Notes: generated by a model from the letters alone, not told the origin. 64,000 bases of DNA from Euphorbia lathyris (GCF_963576675.1 NC_088916.1:9501001-9565000), one strand, 5' to 3'. Shown: positions 43,364-63,317, counted from the first letter of the stretch. A program made the numbers and translations.

Positions 43364-44870
43364 ATTTGGTAGACATATACTGTCTTATATCGTATTGGTT
43401 GATTATACCGTCCTCTGAATGAAGGAATTTGTAATCCCCGCAAACCCTTTGAAAACTAGCTTCTCTGGCACGCCCGCATTTTTTTTACCATTTTTAATCC
43501 CCGCAAACGCGTATCAAGGTTGAAAATTGGGATATTTCGAAAATATCGTCAACAATTCAGAAAAAGAAAATGGGTTTTTAAAAAAAAAAAAAATTGGAAC
43601 TTATATGTTCAAAATCATACAAAATTCTCTATGTTGACGTTATAAATGGGAGGCAAACTTAAAATTTTGTCATTCAAAATGAAAGGAAAACAAGTAGGCA
43701 AATAAGACAATGATCCAAAGAGCAGTGCTATTTCCAAATAATAATTTAGATCTTCATAATTCCCATTAAAACATAAGATCCAAGAAAGCAAAAGTAGAAA
43801 GATTTACCCAGCAGCAGCTACTGAGGTTATTAATTATAAAGATAATTTTGTATGGGTTCATGACTATCCTTAAAGGAGATGCTGATTTATGGGTCCTATC
43901 AATGGAAAAACAAGTGTCCATGGACCTTTGATCTCTCTTTGTCATTACATATGTTCTCCGGCCAGAAGGAAATGTGGATAATGGCACGTCCTAGAATATC
44001 CAACCCCCAAAACTTTTAGAAATGATTATGTAGGCGTACCAGTTCATGTAAGTGGCACTTATTTATATTGAAAATCACTCACTCTCTTTTAATTAAAACA
44101 ATATTTTAATATTCTTTTAAATAATTTGAAGACTTGAATTGGTAACTTGGTAAGAGTAGCAAATAAAAAGAGAGCGATACATCATCTTGATGTGTCAAAC
44201 TTATCACAATCTTTTTTTTTTTATTTCTCTAACTTTTAAAATCTATTTATTAAATAACAATTACTTATTATGAATCTATTTATAACAAATACTTGGTGCA
44301 ATGAATACTGTGACTGGTCTTCAATTGGTAATTTAGTAGAGTCACATCTCAGGTTGATCCGTCAAACTTATCCACTTTGATTTTTTTTTCTTTAATATTT
44401 AAAATCTATTTATTAAAGACACGTTCAAATTTAAGTTAATCTTATTAAAAGGTAGATTTGATCCTAATATATGAAATATTGAAAATTTAAGCAAAATTTT
44501 AGACTTATGTTAACGAAAAATTGAAAATGCTGGTTTGAATGTTATTTAATCGTAATATCTGTTACAATACACAAAGATAAAACAGAGAGCTACCACCTCA
44601 TCAATCCATGTGATGTCATATCTTCACCACCAAATCAATCTACTGGTAACTAAACCATCATTTCTTTGTAAATGACGTATATACCCCAACACACAAGAAG
44701 AATGATTCTGCATTATTAGTTGTGAATTTTTCTTCTTTTAGGTTGTATATATACACATATCTATACATGATGTAATTTATGATTTTTGGAATATAAATTT
44801 ATGAATTCAAAAGTTCTATTTCATCAACAACTTTAAGAATATTAGATCTTCCAAATATCAATTATGTCTA
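43364..44870. repeat. host tandem duplication, copy B (without the Tat-like element)
   Basis: This repeats copy A (22323-22652 plus 41971-42579) and shows the uninterrupted site AATAACAATTACTTATTATG near 44250-44270. It carries an additional 562-bp segment at 43619-44180 that copy A lacks. No ORF is conserved between the copies, so the duplicated unit is probably non-coding. Confidence 0.88.
43619..44180. other. 562-bp segment present only in duplication copy B, flanked by ATCAT
   Basis: ATCAT at 43614-43618 and 44181-44185 brackets a segment that copy A lacks; copy A has one ATCAT at that place. It is either an insertion with a 5-bp target duplication or a deletion from copy A between short repeats. 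The ends show no inverted repeat, and the content has no recognisable coding sequence. Confidence 0.6.
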
Positions 44871-45314
44871 CAATTTAAGTAAAGGAATATGGAGAGGCAT
44901 ATATTTTATGATTACAAAATCAAACAGATGAAACATGAGAATGGAGAAAAATGCACCTGATCTGATATATAATATAATATCTCGATTTCTCAACTAATAT
45001 AAAAAGATTCCTATAAGTATTAATGGAAAATCGTAATGAAAATTAATGTTAAATTGAATCAGCAACTGGACAATATGTCCGACGTCTTCCACAACATGAA
45101 ACTAGACTCGGCTCCCTCCAGCTCCTTAAGTTGCTGCTGCAGTCACAACAAAACTTTGATGACCACAAAGCAACCAAAAGGAAAATTTCTACAATGGTTT
45201 CAGAGCCAAACTGGTCCTATACAGTTCATGTGGTGACATGTCACGTGTAATCTCCGAGTGGTCCCAGACCACAGTAGAAGAGAAATTTAGTTCCCTACAT
45301 TAAGCACTAAAAGA
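44871..45314. other. intergenic sequence, no supported gene
   Basis: AT-rich. A 66-codon frame at 45036-45236 (MKINVKLNQQLDNMSDVF) is too short and unsupported to call. Confidence 0.45.
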
Positions 45315-45735
45315 TAGGGCTGTAATTGAGCGAAGCCCAGCTTTGTCCTGCTCATGCTCGGCTTGTAAAAAAAATGGACAAGCTCGAGCTCAACATCTTG
45401 TCCGTTATCTGCTCGAGAAGAGGTCGTTTTGTTTGTTCACGAGCTTTCCTCGAAGGGAGCTTATTAATTTTGTTCAGGAACTTTGCTCAAAAACAGTTCA
45501 TTAATTATGTTTATTATATAGTTTTGAAACCTACAAAACTAGGTAGTTTACATTTACTATTATTAAAAAAAAGTATCGAACCAAACTTGTTCATGAGCTT
45601 GTGCGCGTGAACTTTCGAACCGAGTTTGATCGTGCTTAAGCTCAGCTCATTTATAAATCGAGCCCAACACGGCCTAGTTTTTATCTAGCAGAACACCGAG
45701 CCACTCATGACCGGCTAGGCTCATTTACAGCCCTA
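45315..45735. mobile_element. hAT-type MITE, perfect 8-bp TSD CTAAAAGA
   Basis: 421 bp with terminal repeats TAGGGCTGTAATTGAGC and GGCTCATTTACAGCCCTA, and identical CTAAAAGA at 45307-45314 and 45736-45743. TA-GGG-type ends plus an 8-bp duplication define the hAT superfamily. The interior is rich in GAGCTC/CGAGC-type motifs and has no transposase. It lies about 130 bp beyond the stop codon of the lysyl-tRNA synthetase gene, on the 3' side. Confidence 0.93.
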
Positions 45736-45868
45736 CTAAAAGAGGGGAAAGAAAGCCCTCTCTTGAGCCTTGAGGACTTTTGTGCCTATTTGTCAGTTAG
45801 ACTTTCTGGTGACCAGAAATATCTGATTCATCCTGAATATAATAAAATTTCATTATGCTAACACAACT

Positions 45869-54483
<8,615 letters not shown>

Positions 54484-54653
54484 GGAGCTCTTTATCTTGG
54501 GGAAGAGGCGCAGGCAGAGGGTTTTTTGTTCCAAAGTCAAGTAGGGTTTTGGACGCCAAGGAAATGGTCCAATGACAGTGTTTGTGAATAATTTCTGAAA
54601 TCCCAAAATGGTCCTTGTATTAGATTGTTTCTTGGGTTAAAGAGTAAGACCAT
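54484..54653 (-). promoter_or_regulatory. 5' leader and proximal promoter region of the lysyl-tRNA synthetase gene
   Basis: Only about 170 bp separate the ATG from the inverted-repeat element at 54654. The stretch keeps an open frame with the gene back to about 54606 but has no in-frame ATG. No clear TATA box is seen, so transcription may be TATA-less or start within the transposon sequence. Confidence 0.4.
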
Positions 54654-54762
54654 GAGCAATTTTACCCCTAACATCTAAAATGGTGTAATTTTACCCCTAA
54701 AGTTTATAGCCAATAACAATTTTATCCCTAATGTTGATAATTTGGATCAATTTAAGACACTA

Positions 54763-55665
54763 CTAGTTTTTGGCCCGTGCGATGCACGGATTCATCTTAA
54801 TATATAAATATTAATAAAAATATAATCTAATAATTACAATGAATGACATAAAGGTGCTATATAAATTAAATATTATTATTTTATTTTCATATTTACTTTA
54901 AATAATTTTTTTATAGATAAATATAATAATAGAATTAAAATTAATATTATATATTATATTATATTTTTTATCAGTGAAAAATGAGGAAGTGACACCTCAG
55001 TTCCATCGTTACTGTTTTATATTATTATATACGTATATATAGATATTAATAAAAATATAATCTAATAATTACAATTAATAACATAAAGGTGCTATATAAA
55101 TTAAATATTATTATTTTATTTTCACATTTACTTTAAATAATCTTTTTATAGATAAATATAATAATAGAATTAAAATTAATATATTATATATTATATTATA
55201 TTTTTTATCAGTAAAAAAGTAGGAAGTGACACCTCAGTTCCATCGTTACTGTTTTATATTATATATAGATATGTAGAGAATTAGAGAGATTTTAGGGATT
55301 AATTTAAATTCTGTAGAACTTTTAGATATAGTACGGATAAAATAATCTTTTTATAGATAAATATAATAATATAATTAAAATTAATATATTTAAATTTTTT
55401 ATCATTAAAAAAAGAAGGAAGTGACACCTCAGTTCCATCGTTGCTGTTTCATATTATATATATATAGATAGATATATAGAGAATTAGAGAGATTTTAGGG
55501 ATTAATTTAAATTCTGTAGAACTCTTAGATATAGTACGGATAAAATAATCTTTTTATAGATAAATATAATAATAGAATTAAAATTAATATATTAAATTTT
55601 TTATCACTAAAAAAGGAGGAAGTGACACCTCAGTTCCATCGTTACTATTTTATATTATATATAGA
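54763..55665 (-). mobile_element. non-autonomous Helitron with four 5'-end-like modules
   Basis: On the minus strand it begins TCTATATATAATATAAAA at 55665 (preceded by A) and ends CTAG at 54766-54763 (followed by T), the A^T insertion of Helitrons. A hairpin CCGTGC-ATC-GCACGG (54789-54775) lies 8 nt before the CTAG end. The 5' module with GATGGAACTGAGGTGTCACT recurs three more times. No Rep/helicase gene is present. Confidence 0.8.
54908..55665. repeat. direct repeats inside the Helitron (four units of about 195-237 bp)
   Basis: A block TTATAGATAAATATAATAAT...GACACCTCAGTTCCATCGTT...TATATAGAT occurs four times. The CCTCAGTTCCATCG landmark is at about 54995, 55232, 55427 and 55628. Units 1 and 2 share an additional ATATAATCTAATAATTACAA segment, and units 3 and 4 share GAGAATTAGAGAGATTTTAG, so they duplicated pairwise. 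Confidence 0.9.
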
Positions 55666-56014
55666 TTATAAAACACATATATTTTTGTTCTTTATGTTGC
55701 ACCAATTACATATCAATTCGTATTTAAAAAAAGATTTCATTTTTTTGTTATTTAATAATAAAATTGAAGATTAATATTTATAAATTCGGTGAATTTTTTA
55801 AATTTTTTTCACATCCCAACATATGTTTGTGATTTGTTACTTATAAAATGACGCAGTGTGAAGTGTAGATGATAAGATTCATGACCGAGAGGGCAGTTTG
55901 ATGAATTATTTCTCAAATTTATCCAATTTATCAACGTTAGTGGTAAAATTGTTTTTGACTTCCACCGTTAGAGGTAAAATTGCACAATTTTAGACGTTAG
56001 GGGTAAAATTGCTC

Positions 56015-56459
56015 CTCCCTAATTTCTTTTTAGCAAAAAGCATTCTTAGTCCTTTATCGTTTCGATTTTGGTTCATTGCACTACTGATCTTTTATTTTTA
56101 TTTTTTTTTTAGTCATATCAAGCATTTATTTATCAATTTAGTTAGTTATGAATATAAAAATAGATTAAAATAACATTTCTTGTGTCAATTGTATCTGAAA
56201 TTATGTGTTTTACAGTTCGAAATAAGATTTTTACGGTTCTCCATATTACATCATGATATTGTACTTATAGAAAATCATTTAGGAATTATTAAAAATATAA
56301 AATTTAAACACGGATAAAATGAATAACGTTTTATTAACCAAATTTTAGGTCAAAAGCTAAATACATATGGAAGTCGAATATCCCTCTCATAGTGCGTACT
56401 TTTATGTGGAAGATTGTTAGTATGAGGGTGTCTAAGTGGAGTTTTCCTTGCATATGGGT
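56015..56459. other. AT-rich spacer with a MULE-MITE-like left arm
   Basis: From 56034, GCAAAAAGCATTCTTAGTCC followed by GATTTTGGTTCATTGCACT resembles the terminal arm of the MITE at 57842-58316. No matching right arm is found, so it is a partial or decayed copy. Confidence 0.4.
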
Positions 56460-56640
56460 GTGAAGGTAAATATTGATGTTGCTTTTGATCACTTGACGGA
56501 GCGTATTGTTTTTTGTGTGGTTTGTAGGGATGATTTAGGGCAGATTACGATGTGTGTTGGTCGAAACGTTGAGTTGGCTTAAAACGCAACATATATTGAA
56601 TGTGAACATTGAGTCAGATGCGAAATGTAGTTTAATCATC
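56460..56640 (+). pseudogene. decayed LINE RNase H fragment
   Basis: The frame from 56460 reads VKVNIDVAF...VFCVVCRDDLGQI, the start of a plant LINE-type RNase H, then meets stops near 56580 and later. A 3'-end-like TTAATGAATTGTTTTTTGTG and an A-run at 57462-57489 may be the end of the same copy. Older than the LINE at 21573. Confidence 0.5.
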
Positions 56641-57556
56641 TAAATAGTTGTTCGTTTGATGGTTTTCAGGTGCAACCTCTCTCTAGAATAGTACCTTTGG
56701 TGGGTTTTTTTTCTTTCTTTTGCTTACAATAGCTCTTTCAATCTCTTCTTCATACTCTTACCTTCTTGTTGTGGGTTTTCTTTCTTTTTTTGATTTCTTC
56801 TGTAGAATTTCTTTCACACCAATCCTAGATCTATCCTTCATCCGTCTCTTTCTCCTTTATTTCGCACATCTTGAGCCTCGTTATCTTTGAGGTTTGGTAG
56901 GATGACAAATCTGAATAACTCAACTAAAGGATAAATTTGGGGTGTTCTAGGACTCGGGGAGCAATCCCATCTCGGGTCAGATTTGTCGAATCGTGGTAGT
57001 AAGTGGTGGATCGTGGGAAAGGGAGAGTGAAATTTTACAACCCCAACTCTTTAATCAGTATGTATGGTCTTAGTTTATTGACTGTAGTACCTTTGCTCTA
57101 CCAACGGTCTCCTCCACTGAAGTTGTGGCTGAAGTGTATCATTCATGCTGTATTTTTTGTCATTTTCAATTCATGGTTTAGGGTTGACTACGTTTGCTTT
57201 GAGCGTGTTTATTGGGTCTGGTTTATTGAACTTCAGATATGTGGTTTTACCATCTAAGTTCAAGATCAGGAGTCTTTTTATCTGTTTATGGATCTGGTTT
57301 TTAAGTTAGTTTCTTTTTGATACTTTGAGGTATCTTGTTCTAGATGATCAACGAACTGTATAACCCTTTCTATTGTTTGGGTTTTCAGCTCTCAGACTGA
57401 TTATCATCATTAGGTGGCTACTCAATTTTCTCTTATCAATTATGTAACTTATCTTTTCTATTAATGAATTGTTTTTTGTGTTAAAAAAATAGATTTAATT
57501 ACTAAAGAGTGGCGTAAGGAGGAGTGTTCGAGTGTTTCTCATATTAATAGACTTGT
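56641..57556. other. probable LINE 3' sequence and spacer, no intact gene
   Basis: T-rich sequence; an 84-codon frame (57003-57257) is unsupported. Confidence 0.35.
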
Positions 57557-57750
57557 GAATAATATAACTATCGGTGGTTTTTACTTGGTCAGTGACTAAC
57601 TAAATGAATTTGGTCAATCGCCGTTAGATCTAGAATGTGTGAATTTAAACCTTACTTAGAATTTTAATAAGTTTAAATCTAACGATGATTGATCGAATTC
57701 ACTCGGTCACTGACTATATGAAAATCAGTGATGTAACTATACTCTTATCA
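57557..57750. repeat. short foldback (hairpin) repeat
   Basis: Left arm (ATAACTATCGGTGGTTTTTA..GGTCAGTGACTAACT..GGTCAATCGCCGTTAGAT) and the reverse complement of the right arm (TAGTTACATCACTGATTTTC..AGTCAGTGACCGAGT..GATCAATCATCGTTAGAT) align over about 75 bp with mismatches. It looks like a small MITE of about 190 bp. Confidence 0.6.
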
Positions 57751-57841
57751 AAGACTCCTTTAATTAGCCGAGTCATGTACTTAGAATTCAACCCCTCAAT
57801 TTCTTAGGTTTGTACACATGTCAGTTTTAGCTTTAAAAAAA

Positions 57842-58316
57842 GGAAAAAGCATTATTAGGTCTCTGATTTTTTATTTTGTGGTTCATTAAGCTTTTAATAT
57901 TTTATTTGGATACATTAAGTCCCTAATCATTTATTTTTAGTCTCATTAAGCTCTTGATAGCAAAAAAAAAATTGAACATAAAATTTGGTTAACATACTGT
58001 TATTCAGTGCACTTGCATTCAAAAATTTTATTTTTTCACTATCTGAAATCAGTTTTGGATGTGTAACGTGGCTATAGAAAAACTGTAAAAACCTTAATTC
58101 AAACTGTAAAAAATATATTTTTTAATAATTTCAAATACAGATGAAGTTAATAATGTATTTTTAACATAATTAGATGTTCATAACTTACTAATTTGGTCAT
58201 AAAGGGCTTAATGAAACCAAAAATAAATAACCAGGGGCTTAATATATCCAAATCAAAAATCAAAAATTTAATGAACCAAAAAATGAAAGACCAGGGGCCT
58301 AATAATGCTTTTTGCC
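57842..58316. mobile_element. Mutator-like MITE with perfect 9-bp TSD TTAAAAAAA
   Basis: 475 bp. The left arm GGAAAAAGCATTATTAGG... and the reverse complement of the right arm GGCAAAAAGCATTATTAGG... align over about 115 bp. TTAAAAAAA at 57833-57841 and 58317-58325 is the 9-bp duplication expected of MULEs. No coding content. Confidence 0.92.
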
Positions 58317-58602
58317 TTAAAAAAACAAAACATTAGCAAGATGCAAGAAAAAAATCAGATTCCTACTATACTTTTTCAAATAAAATTATGATATATAATT
58401 TTCTCAAGACAACAATTTATCTTCTTCCAATCATCAACATATTTTTGTTTGGCAAATTTAAACTTTTTTATTTTTTGAAACATGCTTAATGCATTGTTCG
58501 CCCTCTGATTTTTTTTCCAAAAAGTTTGATTGACTTTTGAACTTTTAAAATGTTTCGTTAGCCTTTTCAATTTACTTAAATATTTTGATGGCACATTCAA
58601 CT

Positions 58603-60009
58603 TGTTGGTCCCGTGTGATTAGTTCCAAGGGGGGGTTAGGAATTAATATAACTTTTTCGTTTTAATTATGCTGACTTAATATAATTCTTTGAGTTTCACA
58701 ACTCAATTTTGGTCAGCACGGTCGAGTGAGGCGTAAGACGGCTTTAGTCAGATACTGACTAGAGCTGTTTTACTTGCGAGTTGGGAAATGATATTTTTGT
58801 GGTCAGCTTCAAACTCAGCACTCTGATTTACTCAGTGTCAGCTTACACAATTTATATACTGAGTAAATATAGCAAGCAACACATACAGATTTATATTGAG
58901 AGAGAGAGTTAGAAATTACTCAGCACGACTTATCCTGGTTCGGCCTCTCTGCCTACGTCCAGTCCCCAGAATCCCTCCGGGCTTTTTCAATCCAATACTA
59001 AGCTCTTTAAAGGTAGAGCACAAACCGTTTACAAAGCAGTTGAATATGCAAGAGTATCTTCCTCTATTCGTCTACTCAACTCCTACTAAGTGCTATAACC
59101 GAACACCTAGATTTCTCTACCGCTGAGTACTTAAAACCGAGTACTCAGCACACCTCTCTTAATTTTACAATTGATACAAACTTGTTCTTTTTCAAACAAA
59201 GAACACTTTAGATGATTACAAAATCAAACTAGCTTTTACACAGAGATAGAAATTTGGTGTAAGATCTTTTTCTTGTTTTGATGTGCTTTATATGTATGCT
59301 CTTTTTTCTTGTATTTTCGGCAAAGGATCCAAGAAGTGTACTTGTCCTTTTATAGTTGTAATCTGAAGATACAATGATTTGAATCTGGAATTTTTCGTTG
59401 GATTCAAACGGCTTTTTCTTGCGACATGTTCTGGTCAGCTTCAGATTTGCAGACCAATCCTGTCATCTGAATTTTGCAGGCGCCAGGCTTGTCTTCTTCT
59501 TGCAGGTTTGTCTTGTAGTGTAGGTTTCGTCATTTAGCCAGCGGACATTTGACCCATGCATCTCGAAATTAAACCTTTGCGTAATTCCAAGGTTTCTATT
59601 ATTGGTATAGACAGTTGTCGGATCTTGTCTTTTAGCAAACGGATCATTGGTGCTGTCTTAAAATCATTCAGCATGACTTTGATAGCCGTTGTCTTTGATT
59701 GTTGCCAATTTCGATACTGAGTTGCCTTTCACTCAGCTTCCACGGTCAGCTTCGTTCTGCAAGCTCTGGTCCTGAAGAAGACTTTCATTTTTTCGTACTG
59801 AGTCATTCTTTACTCAGCCCGTGCTATGTTATCATGCTGACTACGTTCTGTCTTAATTTGATTCCCGTTCTTATAAATATTTTTATACTTAATATTGAAC
59901 AAACGCATTAGTATAATTAAATCAAAGCACTTAAATTTAATTGTCTTAATCATGGATTGACTTAAATAATTTTATCAAATCAAAATTATGTTGGAAAGGT
60001 GTTTCAACA
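58603..60009 (-). mobile_element. solo LTR of the Sirevirus-like family, TSD CAACT
   Basis: 1407 bp; on the minus strand it runs TGTTGAAACACC...GGGACCAACA. Identical CAACT flanks it at 58598-58602 and 60010-60014, so the internal region was lost by LTR-LTR recombination after insertion. Its second half matches the LTR remnant at 5290-5944. A TATA-like CTATAAAAGG (minus strand, near 59350) probably marks its promoter. ACTCAGC/GCTGAGT motifs occur about a dozen times. Confidence 0.93.
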
Positions 60010-60014
60010 CAACT

Positions 60015-61427
60015 TACTTAAAATATAGTCAATTAATTTCTCGATTACAAAAAAGTAAACTGCATGCAAAATATGTGTTGCACGTGCCTTAAAAAAGCCA
60101 AACAAATTGATACATAAGCGACACGCCGGACTTGAACTAGAACGTAAGAAAAAGAAATGGTGTTAATTTTTTTCACCATGAAAGCCTAACTTGTGAATTA
60201 TATAATAACATTGTACACTTTTGGATGTGTTTCAATGGTCTAGTACACTGGAAGCAATAGTTGTCACAACTGTAGCAAGGAACGTCAAAAATTATGCTCA
60301 AACAACAAAATACATTGGATTTCACGGTAAAAATAATAATTAACCTCTTTTTGTTCTCTACGTGTTAGTCAAGTCCGACTTGTCACTTACGTGTCAATTC
60401 GTTTGACTTTTTCAAAGCACATGCAATACATCCTCCACATGCAGTTACTTCTTAGCAATCAATGGATTAATTGGCTATATTTTAAGCAAGTTAAGAGGCT
60501 ACCAAAATACTTTAATAGTACATTAAGGGTTCTATTAGAATACTTTAAAAGTTTAAGGACCCAATCAATCATTTTGGATAAATTGTATTAAGTGTTTTTT
60601 AAGTGTGATTACATATTTAAAAGGATTAATTACAAAATTAGTCCAACTGAAAGGTTTATTTATATATTTAGACTCATTACATCTATTACCAAACTAGACA
60701 TTTTCGAAGCTAATTTGTTTGAAATACCCTTAGTATATATATTATCACTTAACATTTTTTTTTTACAGAACATACCTTGCGCAAACAATTGTGGAGTGAA
60801 TTTAGTGCGACTTTTGCTTCGATTCGAAGGCAAAGGTCGAAAATAAGATATGTTTAACCTCCTTGCATGTTTATGGTTTAGTTTAGGGTTTTGGTGTGAT
60901 TTAGGGTTTAGGTTTCATTTTTCTAGTGATTTAAAGCTTTATTAAGGTTAGAGTTATGTTTAGTAGCATGCTTATGTATTGAAAACTTGTTTTGGGACGT
61001 ATTTACGTGATTGAATGTGTTAGAAATCCTCTTCTTTCAGCAAAAAGATAATTTCACGGTTATGAGAAATCTTATGCAGTGGAAGCAACTGTAGAGAAAA
61101 ATCATGTTAGTCATTTGAATTTCCTCCGCAGTTGCTTCCACTGCGAAAGGTTTTTCATGAGTCCAAAAACAATTGAGTTGAGGATTACCTTCATAGTCTC
61201 TAACACTGCAAAGGGATTGCAATTAACTTTGTATTTTTATGATTTTTTCTTAGTTGCTTCGACTGCAAAATATTTTAAGTTCATCTAGCTTCATAGTGCG
61301 AAGGAGTTTGTTAGCTACGAAATAGTTTTATTTTCTTATTTCCCTTACATTAAATTGCAAATTTTTTTTATAATATGAAGGTTTCAACCAAGGATTATTC
61401 TAGGAAGGATTCCAAGAAGAGAAGGAA
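60015..61427. other. intergenic sequence, no supported gene
   Basis: AT-rich host sequence with short unsupported frames. Around 61060-61280, motifs such as GCAGTTGCTTCCACTGCGAAA recur in both orientations and may be subterminal repeats of the MULE remnant to the right. Confidence 0.4.
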
Positions 61428-61712
61428 ATGGGGGTACCTTTTGATGATAGCGTGAAGGACATCAAAGGATTCAAGTATCCCTGCTTGAATACAAAAGCAT
61501 CAATCACGGTGAGGACTTCCATTGAAGTAATGAAGAAAGTAAAAAGTAAACTGTCAAAAAAGCAAATGGAATTATTTAAGATGAGTTCTTTTGAGCATTT
61601 GGTGGATATGGAACTGTGCACTTTATCTACTCCCATATGTCATAGTGTAAGAACTAGAGAGATTACTCCACCAAAACCAAAACATAAAGAGATGTGGTTC
61701 TACGTCAAATGA
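61428..61712 (+). pseudogene. DUF1985-like fragment (transposon-associated)
   Basis: A 94-codon frame (MGVPFDDSVKDIKGFKYPCL) contains MELFKMSSFEHLVDME, then a region ending KEMWFYVK. This follows the pattern of DUF1985, the domain found with Ulp1-like proteases in plant MULEs (Kaonashi type) and some CACTA elements. It stops where the family normally continues into a F-x-L-x-TGL block, so it is a fragment. The assignment rests on pattern memory and should be treated as tentative. Confidence 0.45.
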
Positions 61713-61880
61713 GTTGAACTCAAATTTGGAGATGTATGCCACAAGTAGTATGACGGTAACTCGTTTCCCCGCTTACCTATGATGTAGTAATATTTGATCT
61801 ATGACACATGTGTGTTGGTCCATCTCATTCATTATTTAAAGTTTGAACATATCATAATTCTGTATCACAATACATCTAGC

Positions 61881-62072
61881 TCACCGTTTACATGTCTCAT
61901 CATGCTTACATCTAACTTTAAACAATGACTTGTTAGATTTGTACAATTTCCATTCAAACCTATTCTTAACTACATATTTTCCAAGTGCATCTTTGCAACG
62001 TTTGCTTGAGAATATATCATGCACCTTTAAACTGACCATCCATTTTGATGCATTATATTCAACAGGAATCAT
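61881..62072 (-). pseudogene. Mutator transposase N-terminal DNA-binding domain fragment
   Basis: Minus-strand frame: VHDIFSSKRCKDALGKYVVK, then NRFEWKLYKSNKSLFKVRCK and HDETCKR. This is the spacing and residue pattern of the MuDR/MURA DNA-binding domain (PF03108), which usually ends in a C-x-W-x-x-A segment; here the frame stops after HDETCKR. It lies 170 bp from the DUF1985-like fragment on the other strand, so both probably belong to one decayed Kaonashi-like MULE. Confidence 0.6.
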
Positions 62073-63317
62073 AGGTGCATCATGGACCTCTAATAGACAT
62101 CGAAATGGATAAGTCCTCCCCCTCCTCCTCTTTCTTCATCATCCATCTTATAGATACTTAATGAGACATGGTCAACTCGTGCATTTGTTTCATAAAAACT
62201 TTCGCGATGGAGTTGTTTCCGTCAGATAGGTTGTTCTTCATCATCACTAGGGTTATAAGGACCCCAACTATCTTATTTATATACCGTTTATTCGGAATCA
62301 AAAAATGGATTTGAGCTTATATCATCTAAACCGGTGTTGGATGTGAGGTTAAAATTCATGATCTTTTCTTTAACTTTAATGGTGGGATCACAACTTCATT
62401 AAACAACATTCTCCTTCTTCATAACTCACAATAATCGTGCATCTATTGTTCACAGTTCAAAAGTAACATATAGTGGGATCACATAGCTTGGATTCATTCG
62501 GCAATACCCTATGAAGTACTCAAACTAGAATCAACAATATGAACTACTAAGCCAAAAACTTTGTTTGGACTGTAAGTTGTTTGCATGGACATACGTAGCA
62601 TGGACATATGTAAGTAAAATGATGTTGAACCAACACGTACATAAGTGTAGACTCTCTTGTAAAATCTCGAAGTTGATTTTTTTTGTTGAAAGCCGAAGCA
62701 ACTTCCATTCACCACTCATGTATATCATCGTTTTCCCCTCTATTTTTCATTGATCGTTCCACGTGATCACACACAAAACATGGGCGGTGGACATACTGCT
62801 ACTGTTGAGAAATAAACACATTGTCAAAACAAATTTAAAGAAAAACAGGCATAAGAAATTTGCTTTGCAGTTCAAACAACCACGAAACAGCGCAACAAAC
62901 TGCGAAATAAATTTGTTTTGCAGTTAATGTAATTGCGAAACAACTTGTTTCACAATACTTATAATTAAATTAACATCGAACCCTATTCTCATAAATCCGA
63001 AACCTAAATGTGTTTCGTAGTTTACAATTTTGCGGAGTAAAATCATAAATTGCGAACCCAACGGGTTATATAAAACCTCCAAATTTTAGTCTCCAAGGTG
63101 TAAAACTGATTTTAAATACACAGAACTAAACTCTACAAAAGAATTTATGCATGTAAAATCAACAAATCACTTACATGAAGAGCTTGAGTCTTCGATTGAT
63201 GTATGAAATTGAAGTTGGATTGCAAAGGATGAGGAGTGAAGTGAAATATAAATGGTGATAATATATATTAAATCTATTTCGAAAAATTAACTTTAATAGT
63301 GTAAACATGCCTACCAG
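62073..63317. other. decayed transposon-derived or intergenic sequence
   Basis: No intact frame. Motifs such as TTGCGAAACAA and TTTTGCAGTT recur at 62860-63070 and resemble those at 61060-61280, in keeping with subterminal repeats on either side of the MULE fragments. Confidence 0.4.

Larger units (their letters stand above)
54654..56014. mobile_element. inverted-repeat transposon (MITE-like) hosting a Helitron
   Basis: The left arm (GAGCAATTTTACCCCTAACA..., 54654-54757) and the reverse complement of the right arm (GAGCAATTTTACCCCTAACG..., ending 56014) align over about 100 bp, including GTTGATAA.TTGGAT.AATTT. The interior holds a Helitron at 54763-55665 and further AT-rich sequence. I could not find a target duplication. 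The phrase AATTTTACCCCTAA recurs inside each arm. Confidence 0.65.

Noticed and set aside
45036..45236. 66-codon ORF upstream of the hAT MITE
   Set aside because: Too short, no homologous pattern, no promoter or splice evidence.
54484..54606. N-terminal extension of the lysyl-tRNA synthetase frame
   Set aside because: The frame is open upstream but contains no ATG, so the ATG at 54483 is the better start.
57003..57257. 84-codon plus-strand ORF
   Set aside because: Hydrophobic, no recognisable motif, within probable LINE 3' debris.
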